Assembly (NCBI GenBank): GCA_028282935.1
Contig: JANQGU010000060.1
Span: 1-44,857, forward strand
DNA from: Kiloniellales bacterium
Lineage (GTDB): Bacteria; Pseudomonadota; Alphaproteobacteria; Kiloniellales; JAKSBE01
Direction: 5' to 3'
DNA: 44,857 nucleotides
Shown: positions 31,551-40,156 of the stretch, piece after piece
Numbering within the stretch: position 1 is the first letter of the stretch
How the letters are laid out: each line of letters starts with the position of its first letter
Notes under the pieces: generated by a model
The model's database searches: none
The model's input: the letters and a program-made list of their open reading frames with translations, nothing else
What the model was told of the DNA's origin: nothing
Position numbers and translations under genes: made by a program

Positions 31551-33266
31551 ATGAAATCCGCGTCTTTCGAGCCGGGCACGCGCCGGGAAGACCCGGCGCC
31601 GGGCGGACCGAACTTCGGTCGCGAAGCCGGCTGGAAATCGGAACTGCTGTCCCACATCGGCCCGATCCACAAGCACCTCGGCTCCGATTTCCTGGCCTCC
31701 GTGGTCGTGTTCCTGGTCGCGCTGCCGCTCTGCATGGGCATCGCCATCGCCTCCGGGGTCCCGCCCGCGCTCGGTATCGTCACCGGCATCGTCGGCGGCA
31801 TCGTCGTGACCGTGCTGTCGGGCTCGCCGCTCCTGGTCAGCGGGCCCGCCGCCGGCCTCGCGGTCATCGTATGGGAACTCGTGCAGCAGCACGGCCTGCC
31901 CATGCTCGGCCCGGTGATCCTCATCGCCGGACTGATCCAGATGGCGGCGGGCACCTTTGGCATGGGGCTGTGGTTCCGGGCGGTGTCGCCCGCGGTGATC
32001 CACGGCATGCTCGCGGGAATCGGAATCTCCATCGTCGCCAACCAGCTCTACGTGATGATGGACTTCAAGCCGCTCGGGCATGGCCTCAAGAACCTCATGC
32101 TCTACCCGGCGCATCTGGAGATCATCTTCGAGCAGCTCGCCGTGGTGCCGTCCTCGCAGTGGCTGGGTCCGATCGACGGGCAGGTCGCGCATCTGGCTTT
32201 CGGGATCGGTTTCCTGACCGTGGCGATAATCATGTTCTGGACCAAGCTGGTGCCGAGCTGGCTGCGCGGCGTTCCCGCGGCCATCGTGGCCATCGTCCTC
32301 GCCGCCGCGGTGGCCTGGGTGTTTCAGATGCCGATCCAGTACGTTTCCGTGCCGTCGAATCTCTTCTCCGACATCGAGGTCGTGTCCTTGGACAGCGTCG
32401 GCAACATGTTCCACGGCGCCACCTTCACGGCGGCCGTGGCGATCGCCTTCATCGCCAGCGCGGAAACCCTCTTGAGCGCCGCGGCCGTGGACAAGATGCA
32501 CAACGGCCCCTCGACCCGTTACAACAGGGAACTCTTCGCTCAAGGCGTCGGCAACTCGATCTGCGGCTTCCTCGGATCCTTGCCGATGACGGGGGTCATC
32601 GCCCGCAGCAGCGCCAACGTCATCGCCGGCGCCAAGACCCGGGCCTCGGCCTTCATGCACGGGGTCTGGCTGCTGGTCTTTGCCGGGCTCTTCGTCTTCC
32701 TCCTGGAAAGAGTCCCCATGGCCGCGCTCGCCGGCGTGCTGGTGGTGGTCGGGATCAAGCTGATCGATCCGACCCACATCCGCCATCTCCGCGAGGTCGG
32801 CAAGGGCGAGATCTACATCTATTGGATCACCCTGGGCACCATCGTGGCGACCGACCTGCTCGACGGCGTCCTCATCGGCATCGCGCTGGCCTTCGGCAAG
32901 ATGCTCTACGACCTGCTCCACCTCGAGACCGAGATGGACTTCGATCCCGACCGGAAGCGCGCCAGCCTCAAGCTCCGCGGTGCCGCGACCTTCATCCAGC
33001 TTCCGAAGATCGCGCGGCGGCTGGACGAGGTTCCCGCCGACTGGCATCTGCACGTCTCGATCCAGGACCTGACCTACATCGACCATGCCTGCTTCGACCT
33101 GCTGGAGAGCTGGGAGGAGCAGCACAAGGCGAAGGGTGGCCAGGTGACCATCCGGGACCTCAAGCAGAAGTGGATGATTCAGGGCAAGCCGGGCGAGTCG
33201 GCCGAAGCGCCGGCGGCGCCCGAAAGCGTCGCCCCGATACAGCAGCAGGCCGGTCAATCGCAGTGA
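31551..33266 (+). CDS. SulP/SLC26-family anion transporter (probable bicarbonate transporter)
   Basis: A 571-residue inner-membrane transporter. After about 45 polar residues the SulP core begins with DFLASVVVFLVALPLCMGIAIASGVPPALG and continues through some 12-14 helices, including GPAAGLAVIVW and the substrate-site region NSICGFLGSLPMTGVIARSSANV. A C-terminal STAS-like domain spans about 475-545 (KLRGAATFIQLPKIARRL, then HVSIQDLTYIDHACFDLL). SulP proteins move sulfate, bicarbonate or dicarboxylates; the carbonic anhydrase just upstream favours bicarbonate. GGAG precedes the ATG. The Pro/Ala-rich tail has no known role. Confidence 0.92.
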   Translation: MKSASFEPGTRREDPAPGGPNFGREAGWKSELLSHIGPIHKHLGSDFLASVVVFLVALPLCMGIAIASGVPPALGIVTGIVGGIVVTVLSGSPLLVSGPAAGLAVIVWELVQQHGLPMLGPVILIAGLIQMAAGTFGMGLWFRAVSPAVIHGMLAGIGISIVANQLYVMMDFKPLGHGLKNLMLYPAHLEIIFEQLAVVPSSQWLGPIDGQVAHLAFGIGFLTVAIIMFWTKLVPSWLRGVPAAIVAIVLAAAVAWVFQMPIQYVSVPSNLFSDIEVVSLDSVGNMFHGATFTAAVAIAFIASAETLLSAAAVDKMHNGPSTRYNRELFAQGVGNSICGFLGSLPMTGVIARSSANVIAGAKTRASAFMHGVWLLVFAGLFVFLLERVPMAALAGVLVVVGIKLIDPTHIRHLREVGKGEIYIYWITLGTIVATDLLDGVLIGIALAFGKMLYDLLHLETEMDFDPDRKRASLKLRGAATFIQLPKIARRLDEVPADWHLHVSIQDLTYIDHACFDLLESWEEQHKAKGGQVTIRDLKQKWMIQGKPGESAEAPAAPESVAPIQQQAGQSQ

Positions 33267-33298
33267 ACCGGCCTGCCTTCGGGCCAGGAGCCGCCGCT

Positions 33299-36200
33299 CT
33301 ACTCGGCCGGCGAGGGGGACTCGCCCTTCGCCGGCTTTGAGAGGCGGAACTCGCTCAGCCGCTGCATCACCAGGTAGAAGACCGGGGTGAACAGCAGCGA
33401 CATCAAGGTGGCCGCGGCCATGCCGCCGACCACGGCGGTGCCCACCGCCTGGCGGCTGGCCGCGCCCGCGCCGGCGGCGATGACCAGCGGCATGAAGCCG
33501 GCGATGGAGGAGATCGCGGTCATCAGGATCGGCCGGAAGCGGAGCTTCGCCGCCTCGGCCGCGGCCTCCAGGATGCCCCTGCCGCTCTCGCGCTCCGCCT
33601 TCGCGAACTCCACGATCAGGATGGCGTTCTTGCTGGCCAGGCCGATCAGCAGGACGATGCCGATCTGGGTGTAGACGTTGTTGTCGAACTCGCGGGCGAT
33701 CAGCGCGGCGACGGTGCCGAGCACCGCCAGGGGCACGACCAGGATGACCGCGGCGGGGCTGGTCCAGCTCTCGTACTGCGCCGCGAGCACGAGGAACACC
33801 AGCAGGATCGCCAGCGCGAAGATCATCAGGGCTTCGTTGCCGACCTGCTTCTCCTGAAAGGCCACGCCGGTCCAATCGAAGCCCATGGTGGGGGGGAACT
33901 TCTCCCGCGCCATGTCCTCCATCAGGTTCAGGGCCTGCCCGGAGCTGAAGCCGGCCGCCGCCTGGCCGGTGATCGACGCCGTGGGATAGAGGTTGTGGCG
34001 CAGGATCGTCTGCGGGCCGGTGACGTAGTCGACATCGACCAGGGTCCCGATCGGCACCATCTGCCCGGCCGCGTTCCGGACCTCGAGCTGCCGGATGTCC
34101 TCGGGTTTGAGCCGGAAGCTGTGATCGGCCTGGACCTTGACCTGCCAGGTGCGGCCGAACCTGTTGAAGTCGTTGACATAGGCCGAGCCGAGGTAGGCCT
34201 GCAGCGTGCCGAAGACCTCGTTCAGGGAGACCCCGAGCTTCTTGGCCTGGGTGCGGTCGACTTCGGCGAAGAGCTGCGGCACCTCGGCCCGGAAGGTCGT
34301 GTTGAGGTTGGTGAGCCCCGACTGGGCGTTGCCGTCGGCGATGATCTCGCGCGCCATCTTGCCCAGCTCGACCAGGCCGACGCCGCCGCGGTCCTGAAGC
34401 TGGAACTGGAAACCGCCGGCGACGCCGAGGCCGCTGATCGCCGGCGGCGGGAAGGCGAAGACGATCGCCTCCTGGATGGCGGCGAACTGGGCCTGCAGCC
34501 CGCCCAGGATCGCGGCCTGGCTGAGCGAGGGATCGCTTCGCTCCTCCCAGGGCGTCATGGTGAGGAAGACGGCGGCCGCGTTCGATGCGTTGGTGCCGTC
34601 GATCAGGGAATAGCCGCCGAGGGTCACCCAGTCCTGGATGCCCGGCGTGCCGTCGACGATCCGGTCGATCCGGTCGAGCACCTGCTGGGTGCGGCTGAGC
34701 GAAGCGCCGTCCGGAAGCTGAACGCTCGCGATCAGGTAGCCCTGGTCCTCCTCGGGCAGGAACCCGGTCGGCAAGCGGCCGAACTGCCAGCCCGTCAGCC
34801 CCGCGAGCGCGACGAAGAGCAGCATCACCAGGGCCGCCCGCCGAAGCAGGCTCAGGGACACCGCGGCGTAGCCGGCGCCGACCTTGGCGAAGGCCCGGTC
34901 GAACCCACGGAAGAAGGCGTTCTTCTTGCCGCTCTGCGGGCGCAGGAGCAGGGCCGAAAGGGCGGGGCTCATGGTCAGGGCGTTGATGGTGCTGAAGACC
35001 GTCGCGACGGCGATGGTCAGGGCGAACTGCCGGTACATCTCTCCGGTCACGCCCGGCAGGAAGGCCGAGGGCACGAAGACCGCAAGCAGGACCAGCGTCG
35101 TCGCGATCACCGGGCCGGCGACCTCGGACATCGCCTTGATCGCGGCCTCCCTCGGCTTCAGGCCTTTCTCGATATGCACCGTGGTCGCCTCGACGATCAC
35201 GATGGCGTCGTCGACGACCACCCCGATCGCCAGCACCAGGCCGAAGAGGGTCAGCATGTTGAGCGAGAAGCCCAGCGCGCCCATGACCGCGAAGGTGCCG
35301 ATCAGGGAGACGGGGATGGTCACCCCGGGCACCAGGGTCGCGCGCCAGTCCTGGAGGAAGATGAACAGGACCAGGAAGACCAGGGCGGCGGCCTGGAACA
35401 GTGTGACGTAGACCTCGGTGATCGAGGCGTCGACGAAGAGCGTGGTGTCGTAGGGCACGTCGTACTCGATGCCCCTGGGCAGCAGGGCGGCGAGTTCCTC
35501 CATCGTCGCGCGCACGTCGGTGGCCACCTGGAGCGCGTTGGCGCCCGGAAGCTGGTAGATCAAGGCGGCCGCGGAGGGCGCGCCGTTGAGCCTCGAGGTC
35601 AGGTTGTAGTTCTGGCCGCCGAGCTCGATCCTGGCGACGTCGACCAGCCGCACGATCCGGCCGTCCTCCGTCGTCTTGACGATCATCTCCTCGAACTGCT
35701 CGATCTCGCTCAGGCGGCCGAGCACGTTGACCGAAAGCTGGAAGCTCTGCGAGGCCGGCGCCGGCGGCTGGCCGATCTGGCCCGCGGCGACCTGCACGTT
35801 CTGCTCGCGGATCGCGGCCACCACCTCGGCGGTGGTGATGCCCCGGGACCTGAGCTGCTGCGGATCGAGCCAGACCCGCATGCTGTAGTCGCTCGCCGGG
35901 AAGATCGTGACCTCGCCGACGCCGTCGATGCGGCTCAGGCTGTCGCGAAGCTGCAAGGTGGCGTAGTTGCTGAGGAAGATCTCGTCGTAGCCGCCCTCGG
36001 GCGCGGAGAGGGTGATGATCAGGACGATGTTGGTCGACTGCTTCTTGGTGTTGACGCCCTCGCGCTTCACCTCCTCGGGCAGGCGGGGCTCGGCCAGGGC
36101 GACCCGGTTCTGAACCAGGATCTGGGCCAGATCCAGGTCGGTCCCGACCTCGAAGGTCACCGTCAGGTTGTAGGAGCCGTCGCTGGCGCTGGTCGACGAC

Positions 36201-36436
36201 ATGTAGATCATGCCCTCGACGCCGTTGACCTCCTGCTCGATCGGCGCCGCCACGGTCTCCGCGACCACGCTGGCGCTGGCCCCGGGGTAGACCGCGCTCA
36301 CCGAGACCGTCGGCGGCGTGATCTCGGGATACTGTGCGATCGGCAGGACGCTCAAGGTGATCAGGCCGGCGATGACGATGATGATCGACACCACGCTGGA
36401 GAAGATCGGGCGCTCGATGAAGAACTTGGAGAACAT
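33299..36436 (-). CDS. RND multidrug efflux permease (AcrB/HAE1 type)
   Basis: A 1045-residue inner-membrane proton-driven pump. The N-terminus MFSKFFIERPIFSSVVSIIIVIAGLITL is the standard first helix. The proton-relay Asp pair lies in AIGVVVDDAIVIVEA (near 405), and the duplicated second half has IGLASKNAILIVEFA. The periplasmic docking and porter domains are full-length. It lies 18 bases downstream of its adaptor gene. No TolC-type outer-membrane gene is nearby, so it probably shares one. Substrates cannot be read from sequence. Confidence 0.95.
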   Translation of the reverse strand: MFSKFFIERPIFSSVVSIIIVIAGLITLSVLPIAQYPEITPPTVSVSAVYPGASASVVAETVAAPIEQEVNGVEGMIYMSSTSASDGSYNLTVTFEVGTDLDLAQILVQNRVALAEPRLPEEVKREGVNTKKQSTNIVLIITLSAPEGGYDEIFLSNYATLQLRDSLSRIDGVGEVTIFPASDYSMRVWLDPQQLRSRGITTAEVVAAIREQNVQVAAGQIGQPPAPASQSFQLSVNVLGRLSEIEQFEEMIVKTTEDGRIVRLVDVARIELGGQNYNLTSRLNGAPSAAALIYQLPGANALQVATDVRATMEELAALLPRGIEYDVPYDTTLFVDASITEVYVTLFQAAALVFLVLFIFLQDWRATLVPGVTIPVSLIGTFAVMGALGFSLNMLTLFGLVLAIGVVVDDAIVIVEATTVHIEKGLKPREAAIKAMSEVAGPVIATTLVLLAVFVPSAFLPGVTGEMYRQFALTIAVATVFSTINALTMSPALSALLLRPQSGKKNAFFRGFDRAFAKVGAGYAAVSLSLLRRAALVMLLFVALAGLTGWQFGRLPTGFLPEEDQGYLIASVQLPDGASLSRTQQVLDRIDRIVDGTPGIQDWVTLGGYSLIDGTNASNAAAVFLTMTPWEERSDPSLSQAAILGGLQAQFAAIQEAIVFAFPPPAISGLGVAGGFQFQLQDRGGVGLVELGKMAREIIADGNAQSGLTNLNTTFRAEVPQLFAEVDRTQAKKLGVSLNEVFGTLQAYLGSAYVNDFNRFGRTWQVKVQADHSFRLKPEDIRQLEVRNAAGQMVPIGTLVDVDYVTGPQTILRHNLYPTASITGQAAAGFSSGQALNLMEDMAREKFPPTMGFDWTGVAFQEKQVGNEALMIFALAILLVFLVLAAQYESWTSPAAVILVVPLAVLGTVAALIAREFDNNVYTQIGIVLLIGLASKNAILIVEFAKAERESGRGILEAAAEAAKLRFRPILMTAISSIAGFMPLVIAAGAGAASRQAVGTAVVGGMAAATLMSLLFTPVFYLVMQRLSEFRLSKPAKGESPSPAE

Positions 36437-36454
36437 GGCCCGCCCTCCGCCCGA

Positions 36455-37714
36455 TCAGTCCGTCGCCGGGGCGGCCGCGTCGAGGCCCGTGGCGCCTGTC
36501 GGCTGCTCGCTCGTCTGCTCCGGCGTCACGCTGGCCTCGATCGCCGAGGCCGTCAGGCTCGCCATGTCGATCTCTTCGGCCTGCACCGCGGCGCCGTCGC
36601 GCACCCTTTGGAGTCCGTTGACCACGATCCGGTCGCTCGGCTCGATGCCGCCGGTCACGGCGCGCAGGCCATCGACCAGGGTGCCGAGCGTGACGTTGCG
36701 CTTCTCCACCAGGTTCTCGGCGTTCACGACCAGAACGTATTGGCCGCTCTGGTCGAAGCCGATGGCGCGCTCGGTGACCAGCGGCACGTCGGGGCGGGTG
36801 TCGAAGGGCAGGCGGACGCGGACGAAGAGGCCGGGAAAGAAGACCGGGTTCCGGCCCGGGTTCTCGACGATGGCGCGGACCCGGATCGTCCCTGTGTCCG
36901 GGTCGACCTGGGATTCGGCGAAGTCGGTCGTGCCGCTGTGCGGGAAGCCTTCCTCGTTGGCCAGACCGACCTCGATCGGGCCCGAATCGCGCTTGCCCGC
37001 CGGTCCGTCGTCCGGCCCCTGCTCGCGGTTCTTCGTCAGGTAGCGCAGGAGGTCGCGCTCGTTGACCTCGAAGTAGATGTACATCGGGTCATAGGTCGTG
37101 ATGTCGGTCAGGATCGTCGCCTCGCCCTGGCCGACGAGGTTGCCGACGTCCACGAGGTTGCGCCCGACGCGGCCGGAGATCGGCGCCGTCACCTCGGTGT
37201 AGCCCAGGTTGATCCGGGCCTGGGTGAGGTTGGCCTGGCGGACCAGGATCTCGGCCTTGGCCGAGAGGAAGTCGGCCCGGGCCTCGTCGACCTTGGCCTG
37301 TGCGATGTTGCCGCGCTTGATCAGCGTCTCAGCGCGCTCCAGGGTCTTGGCCGTCTCGGTCCGGCGTGCCTCCGCCCGGGCCAGCTCGGCCTCGGCGGCC
37401 TGGACCTGGGCCTCGTACTCCACCGGATCGATGGTGAACAGCGGATCGCCGGCGTTGACCGGCGTCCCGGGCTCGAAATGCAGGCTCTGGAGGACGCCCG
37501 GGACCCGCGCCGGAACCTCGACCCGCGCGTAGGCGACCGTCGTTCCGGTGAACTCCAGGTACTCGGTGACGTCCTGGACCAGGGGCCGCGCGACCGAGAC
37601 CTTGGGCGCCGGCGGCGCGACGTAGGTGTTCTGGTCTTCGCAGGCGAGCAAGAGCGGGGACAAGCCGAAGACAGCGAGCAAGGCCAGAGCCGGCCCGCGC
37701 CGTTTGCTGAGCAT
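36455..37714 (-). CDS. RND efflux periplasmic adaptor lipoprotein (MFP family)
   Basis: A 419-residue membrane-fusion protein. The signal peptide ends in a lipobox (SPLLLAC, lipid-anchored Cys25). The lipoyl halves (VARPLVQDVTEYLEFTGTTVAYARVEVPARVPG, and VTAPISGRVGRNLVDVGNLV) flank an alpha-helical hairpin (EAELARAEARRTETAKTLERAETLIKRGNIAQAKVDEA). A beta-barrel region and a membrane-proximal domain follow. The ATG at 37714 has GGGAGG upstream; the track's longer start is not supported. It is the first gene of the pump operon; a promoter should lie in 37715-37830. Confidence 0.93.
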   Translation of the reverse strand: MLSKRRGPALALLAVFGLSPLLLACEDQNTYVAPPAPKVSVARPLVQDVTEYLEFTGTTVAYARVEVPARVPGVLQSLHFEPGTPVNAGDPLFTIDPVEYEAQVQAAEAELARAEARRTETAKTLERAETLIKRGNIAQAKVDEARADFLSAKAEILVRQANLTQARINLGYTEVTAPISGRVGRNLVDVGNLVGQGEATILTDITTYDPMYIYFEVNERDLLRYLTKNREQGPDDGPAGKRDSGPIEVGLANEEGFPHSGTTDFAESQVDPDTGTIRVRAIVENPGRNPVFFPGLFVRVRLPFDTRPDVPLVTERAIGFDQSGQYVLVVNAENLVEKRNVTLGTLVDGLRAVTGGIEPSDRIVVNGLQRVRDGAAVQAEEIDMASLTASAIEASVTPEQTSEQPTGATGLDAAAPATD

Positions 37715-37791
37715 AAAGTCCTCCCTACCCACGGCACGATTTCTGTATGACTGCGCCTTCCGGGACTGTAACGCCGGAGCGGCCGCATTGC

Positions 37792-37823
37792 CATGACATC
37801 CCGGAGACATGACAACCCGGAGC
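37792..37823. repeat. Two tandem 16-bp repeats upstream of the RND operon
   Basis: CATGACATCCCGGAGA is followed directly by CATGACAACCCGGAGC, two 16-base units differing at two positions. They lie 78-109 bases before the adaptor ATG. They could be regulator binding sites or simple duplication; no local regulator gene is present. Confidence 0.5.
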
Positions 37824-37885
37824 CAGGACCCGCAGGGCGGCCGGCGACGACCCGGTCGCCCCGCGGTCCCGCTTGCCCCCGGGGC

Positions 37886-38731
37886 CTAGTTCGGCGTGGC
37901 CTCGCGAACCACGATCAGGGCCCGACGGTTCATGGCCTCCGGCGCGCGTTCCGGATTGGCCACGCTGGGCGCCTGGTCGCCGCGGGCGAGGACGGCATCC
38001 GGCGTGATCCCGTTGGCCTCCAGCTCCTTGGCGACGGCCTTCGCCCGGCGTTGGGACAGGTCGAGGTTGTAGTCGGTGGCGCCGACCTGATCGGCGTTGC
38101 CGAGAACGGTGACGACCGGCTTCTCGTAGGAGCGCGTGATCTCGGCGATGGCCGCGAGATGATCCTTGGCGACCGCGCTCAGCTCGTCCTTGTCGAAATC
38201 GAAGAAGACGTCGAAGACCAGGCGGTCGTCGGTCACGCCCCGGAAGGGCTCCCCAGGCGCGAAGGCCGCGTCGATGCGCTTCATCGCCGTCTCGAAGCCT
38301 TCGCGGCAAGCGGCGATGTCGTCCGGCTGGAAGTTCTCTTCCTGCTCCTGCATCCAGCAGTCGAAGCGGACCTGCGCTTCCGCCGAGACCCGCGGCAGCT
38401 TGTTGACCGAACCCCGGTAGACCGCGGTGATCACCTTGCGGCGCGCCGAGGCCATCTCGTTCAGCTTGTCGGCCGGCAGGTCGCGGGCGCTGATCAGTTG
38501 CGGCTCGAACTTCTGGTCGGCCCCGGCCAGCATCGCGCGCTCCGCGAAGTAGTCGGAGTCCCGGTAGTCGCCTTCGTCGAACTCGAGCTTCGACAGCCCG
38601 AGATAGCCTTCGTAGAGCGCCTCGCCATGCTCGTCGGTCGCCGGCGCGGCCTGCTCGGCTTCCTGAAGCTGCAGGCCGCAGGCCGCCAAGGCGAGCGCGC
38701 AGAAAAGGGAAAGTGGTGCCTTCGGACTCAT
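37886..38731 (-). CDS. OmpA-family lipoprotein
   Basis: A 281-residue outer-membrane lipoprotein. The signal peptide ends in the lipobox LALAACG (Cys18). Residues 25-165 are a helical region of unknown fold. The C-terminal OmpA-like peptidoglycan-binding domain spans about 170-275: VFFDFDKDELS, VTVLGNADQVGATDYNLDLSQRRAKAV, then ...NRRALIVV. The canonical 'GHTD' is here GNAD, so the His is lost but the Asp and the RR pair that hold diaminopimelate are kept. It stands alone between the pump operon and the enolase/ADH pair, with its promoter in the AT-rich 38780-38860. Confidence 0.88.
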   Translation of the reverse strand: MSPKAPLSLFCALALAACGLQLQEAEQAAPATDEHGEALYEGYLGLSKLEFDEGDYRDSDYFAERAMLAGADQKFEPQLISARDLPADKLNEMASARRKVITAVYRGSVNKLPRVSAEAQVRFDCWMQEQEENFQPDDIAACREGFETAMKRIDAAFAPGEPFRGVTDDRLVFDVFFDFDKDELSAVAKDHLAAIAEITRSYEKPVVTVLGNADQVGATDYNLDLSQRRAKAVAKELEANGITPDAVLARGDQAPSVANPERAPEAMNRRALIVVREATPN

Positions 38732-38942
38732 GAGTATCCTCCCGCCGTTTTTTGATCCGCCCCCGTCGTATGACCTCCGTGTTCATCATCCGCCGGAGAC
38801 CGGTATATGCAACAAAACTATGTCGCATTACGTATAACTTTACTACGGCTGACACCCCATTAGGGTGATTCCGGTCAAAGGTCTCGGGATCTCGGGACGG
38901 GGAGGGGCGATTCGGCCGGCGGCGGCGGCCCGGCGAAGAGCG

Positions 38943-40127
38943 CTACAGGGGCTCTTCCGACATTTCCAGGTGCAGGGCGTCGTCGTCGTAAGGATGCCGG
39001 GCGGCAACCTCCTCGTCCAGTTCGACGCCGAGGCCCGGGGCGTCGGGCGGGATGACGTAGCCGTCTTCCCAGCGGATCGGAGTCTTGAGGATCTCGGCGT
39101 GGAAGCCGCCCCAGGTCTGGATGCTCTCCAGGATCAGGAAGTTGGGCGTGCAGGCGCTGATCTGGATGTTGGCGGCGCCGACCACCGGTCCGCAGTAGAG
39201 GTGCGGCGCGATCTGGGCGTAGCGCGTCTCTGCCATGCCGGCGATCTTCTTGGCTTCCAGCAGGCCGCCGACCCGGCCCAGGTTCATCTGCAGGATCGAG
39301 GCCGCGCCGCAGTCCAGGACCCGGGCGAACTCGTACTTGGTGGCCAGGCGTTCGCCGGTGGCGACGGGGATCGAGGTTCCGGCGGCGACCTTGGCCATCT
39401 CCTCCGGCATCTCCGGCGGGGTCGGCTCCTCGAACCAGAGCGGGTCGTAGGGCTCGATCCGCCGCGCCAGGCGGAGCGCGCCGCTGGCGGTGAACTGGCC
39501 GTGGGTGCCGAACAGCAGGTCGGCCCCGCTGCCGACCGCCTCGCGCAGCTTTTTCACGAAGAGCTCGGAGCGGTCCAGGGCCTCCAGGTCCGGCTGGCGG
39601 CCGTCGTAGACCGTGTAGGGCCCGGCCGGATCGAACTTCACGGCGGTGAAGCCCTGGGCGACGCAGGCCGCGGCCCGCTCGGCGGCGAGGTCGGGGTCGC
39701 TGTAGACGGTCTCGTCCTCGCCCGGCTCCGGGTAGAGGTAGGTGTAGCTGCGCAGCGTCTCGCGAACGCGGCCGCCCAGCAGCTCGTAGACCGGCTTGTC
39801 CAGCGCCTTGCCGACGATGTCCCAGCAGGCCATCTCGATGCCGCTGAGCACGCCGACCAGCGAGAGGTCGGGCCGCAGGCTGTAGCCGCGGCCGTAGACC
39901 GCGCGCCACAGCCTTTCGATCTTGAAGGGATCGGCGCCGATGACGTGGCGTTCGCAGACGTCCTCGATCATGCGCGCCAGGGTGTGCGGGCCGAAGGTGG
40001 CGGCGTAGACCTCGCCGATGCCCTCGACGCCGCCGTCGGTCGTCAGCTTGACGAAGACGAAGTAGCGGCCGCCGAAGTGCGGGGGCGGGTTGCCGACGAC
40101 GAAGGTCTTGGCCTCGGTGATCTTCAT
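38943..40127 (-). CDS. Galactonate dehydratase-like enolase-superfamily enzyme
   Basis: A 394-residue member of the mandelate racemase subgroup, likely to dehydrate a sugar acid to a 2-keto-3-deoxy acid. The capping domain ends near 120, then the barrel: KFDPAG with K164, FGTHGQFT with H209, WFEEP with E233, ATGER with E259 and APHLYCGP with H309. Where galactonate dehydratases have Asp-x-His (DFHGR) this protein has GTH, so the first metal ligand is not the usual Asp. The second and third ligands are intact. It follows the iron-type alcohol dehydrogenase gene by about 29 bases and is probably in its operon. The precise substrate is open. Confidence 0.88.
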   Translation of the reverse strand: MKITEAKTFVVGNPPPHFGGRYFVFVKLTTDGGVEGIGEVYAATFGPHTLARMIEDVCERHVIGADPFKIERLWRAVYGRGYSLRPDLSLVGVLSGIEMACWDIVGKALDKPVYELLGGRVRETLRSYTYLYPEPGEDETVYSDPDLAAERAAACVAQGFTAVKFDPAGPYTVYDGRQPDLEALDRSELFVKKLREAVGSGADLLFGTHGQFTASGALRLARRIEPYDPLWFEEPTPPEMPEEMAKVAAGTSIPVATGERLATKYEFARVLDCGAASILQMNLGRVGGLLEAKKIAGMAETRYAQIAPHLYCGPVVGAANIQISACTPNFLILESIQTWGGFHAEILKTPIRWEDGYVIPPDAPGLGVELDEEVAARHPYDDDALHLEMSEEPL

Positions 40128-40156
40128 GGCGCCTCGCTCCCTTGCGCTTCGTCGCC

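Noticed and set aside
30969-33875. 968-residue minus-strand ORF
   Set aside because: Antisense to carbonic anhydrase and SulP, whose motifs are unmistakable on the plus strand; this frame is low-complexity.
33995-37750. 1251-residue plus-strand ORF
   Set aside because: It is antisense to the RND pump and adaptor genes, is low-complexity (Asp/Gly/Arg-rich) and matches no family; it is a GC-rich shadow frame.
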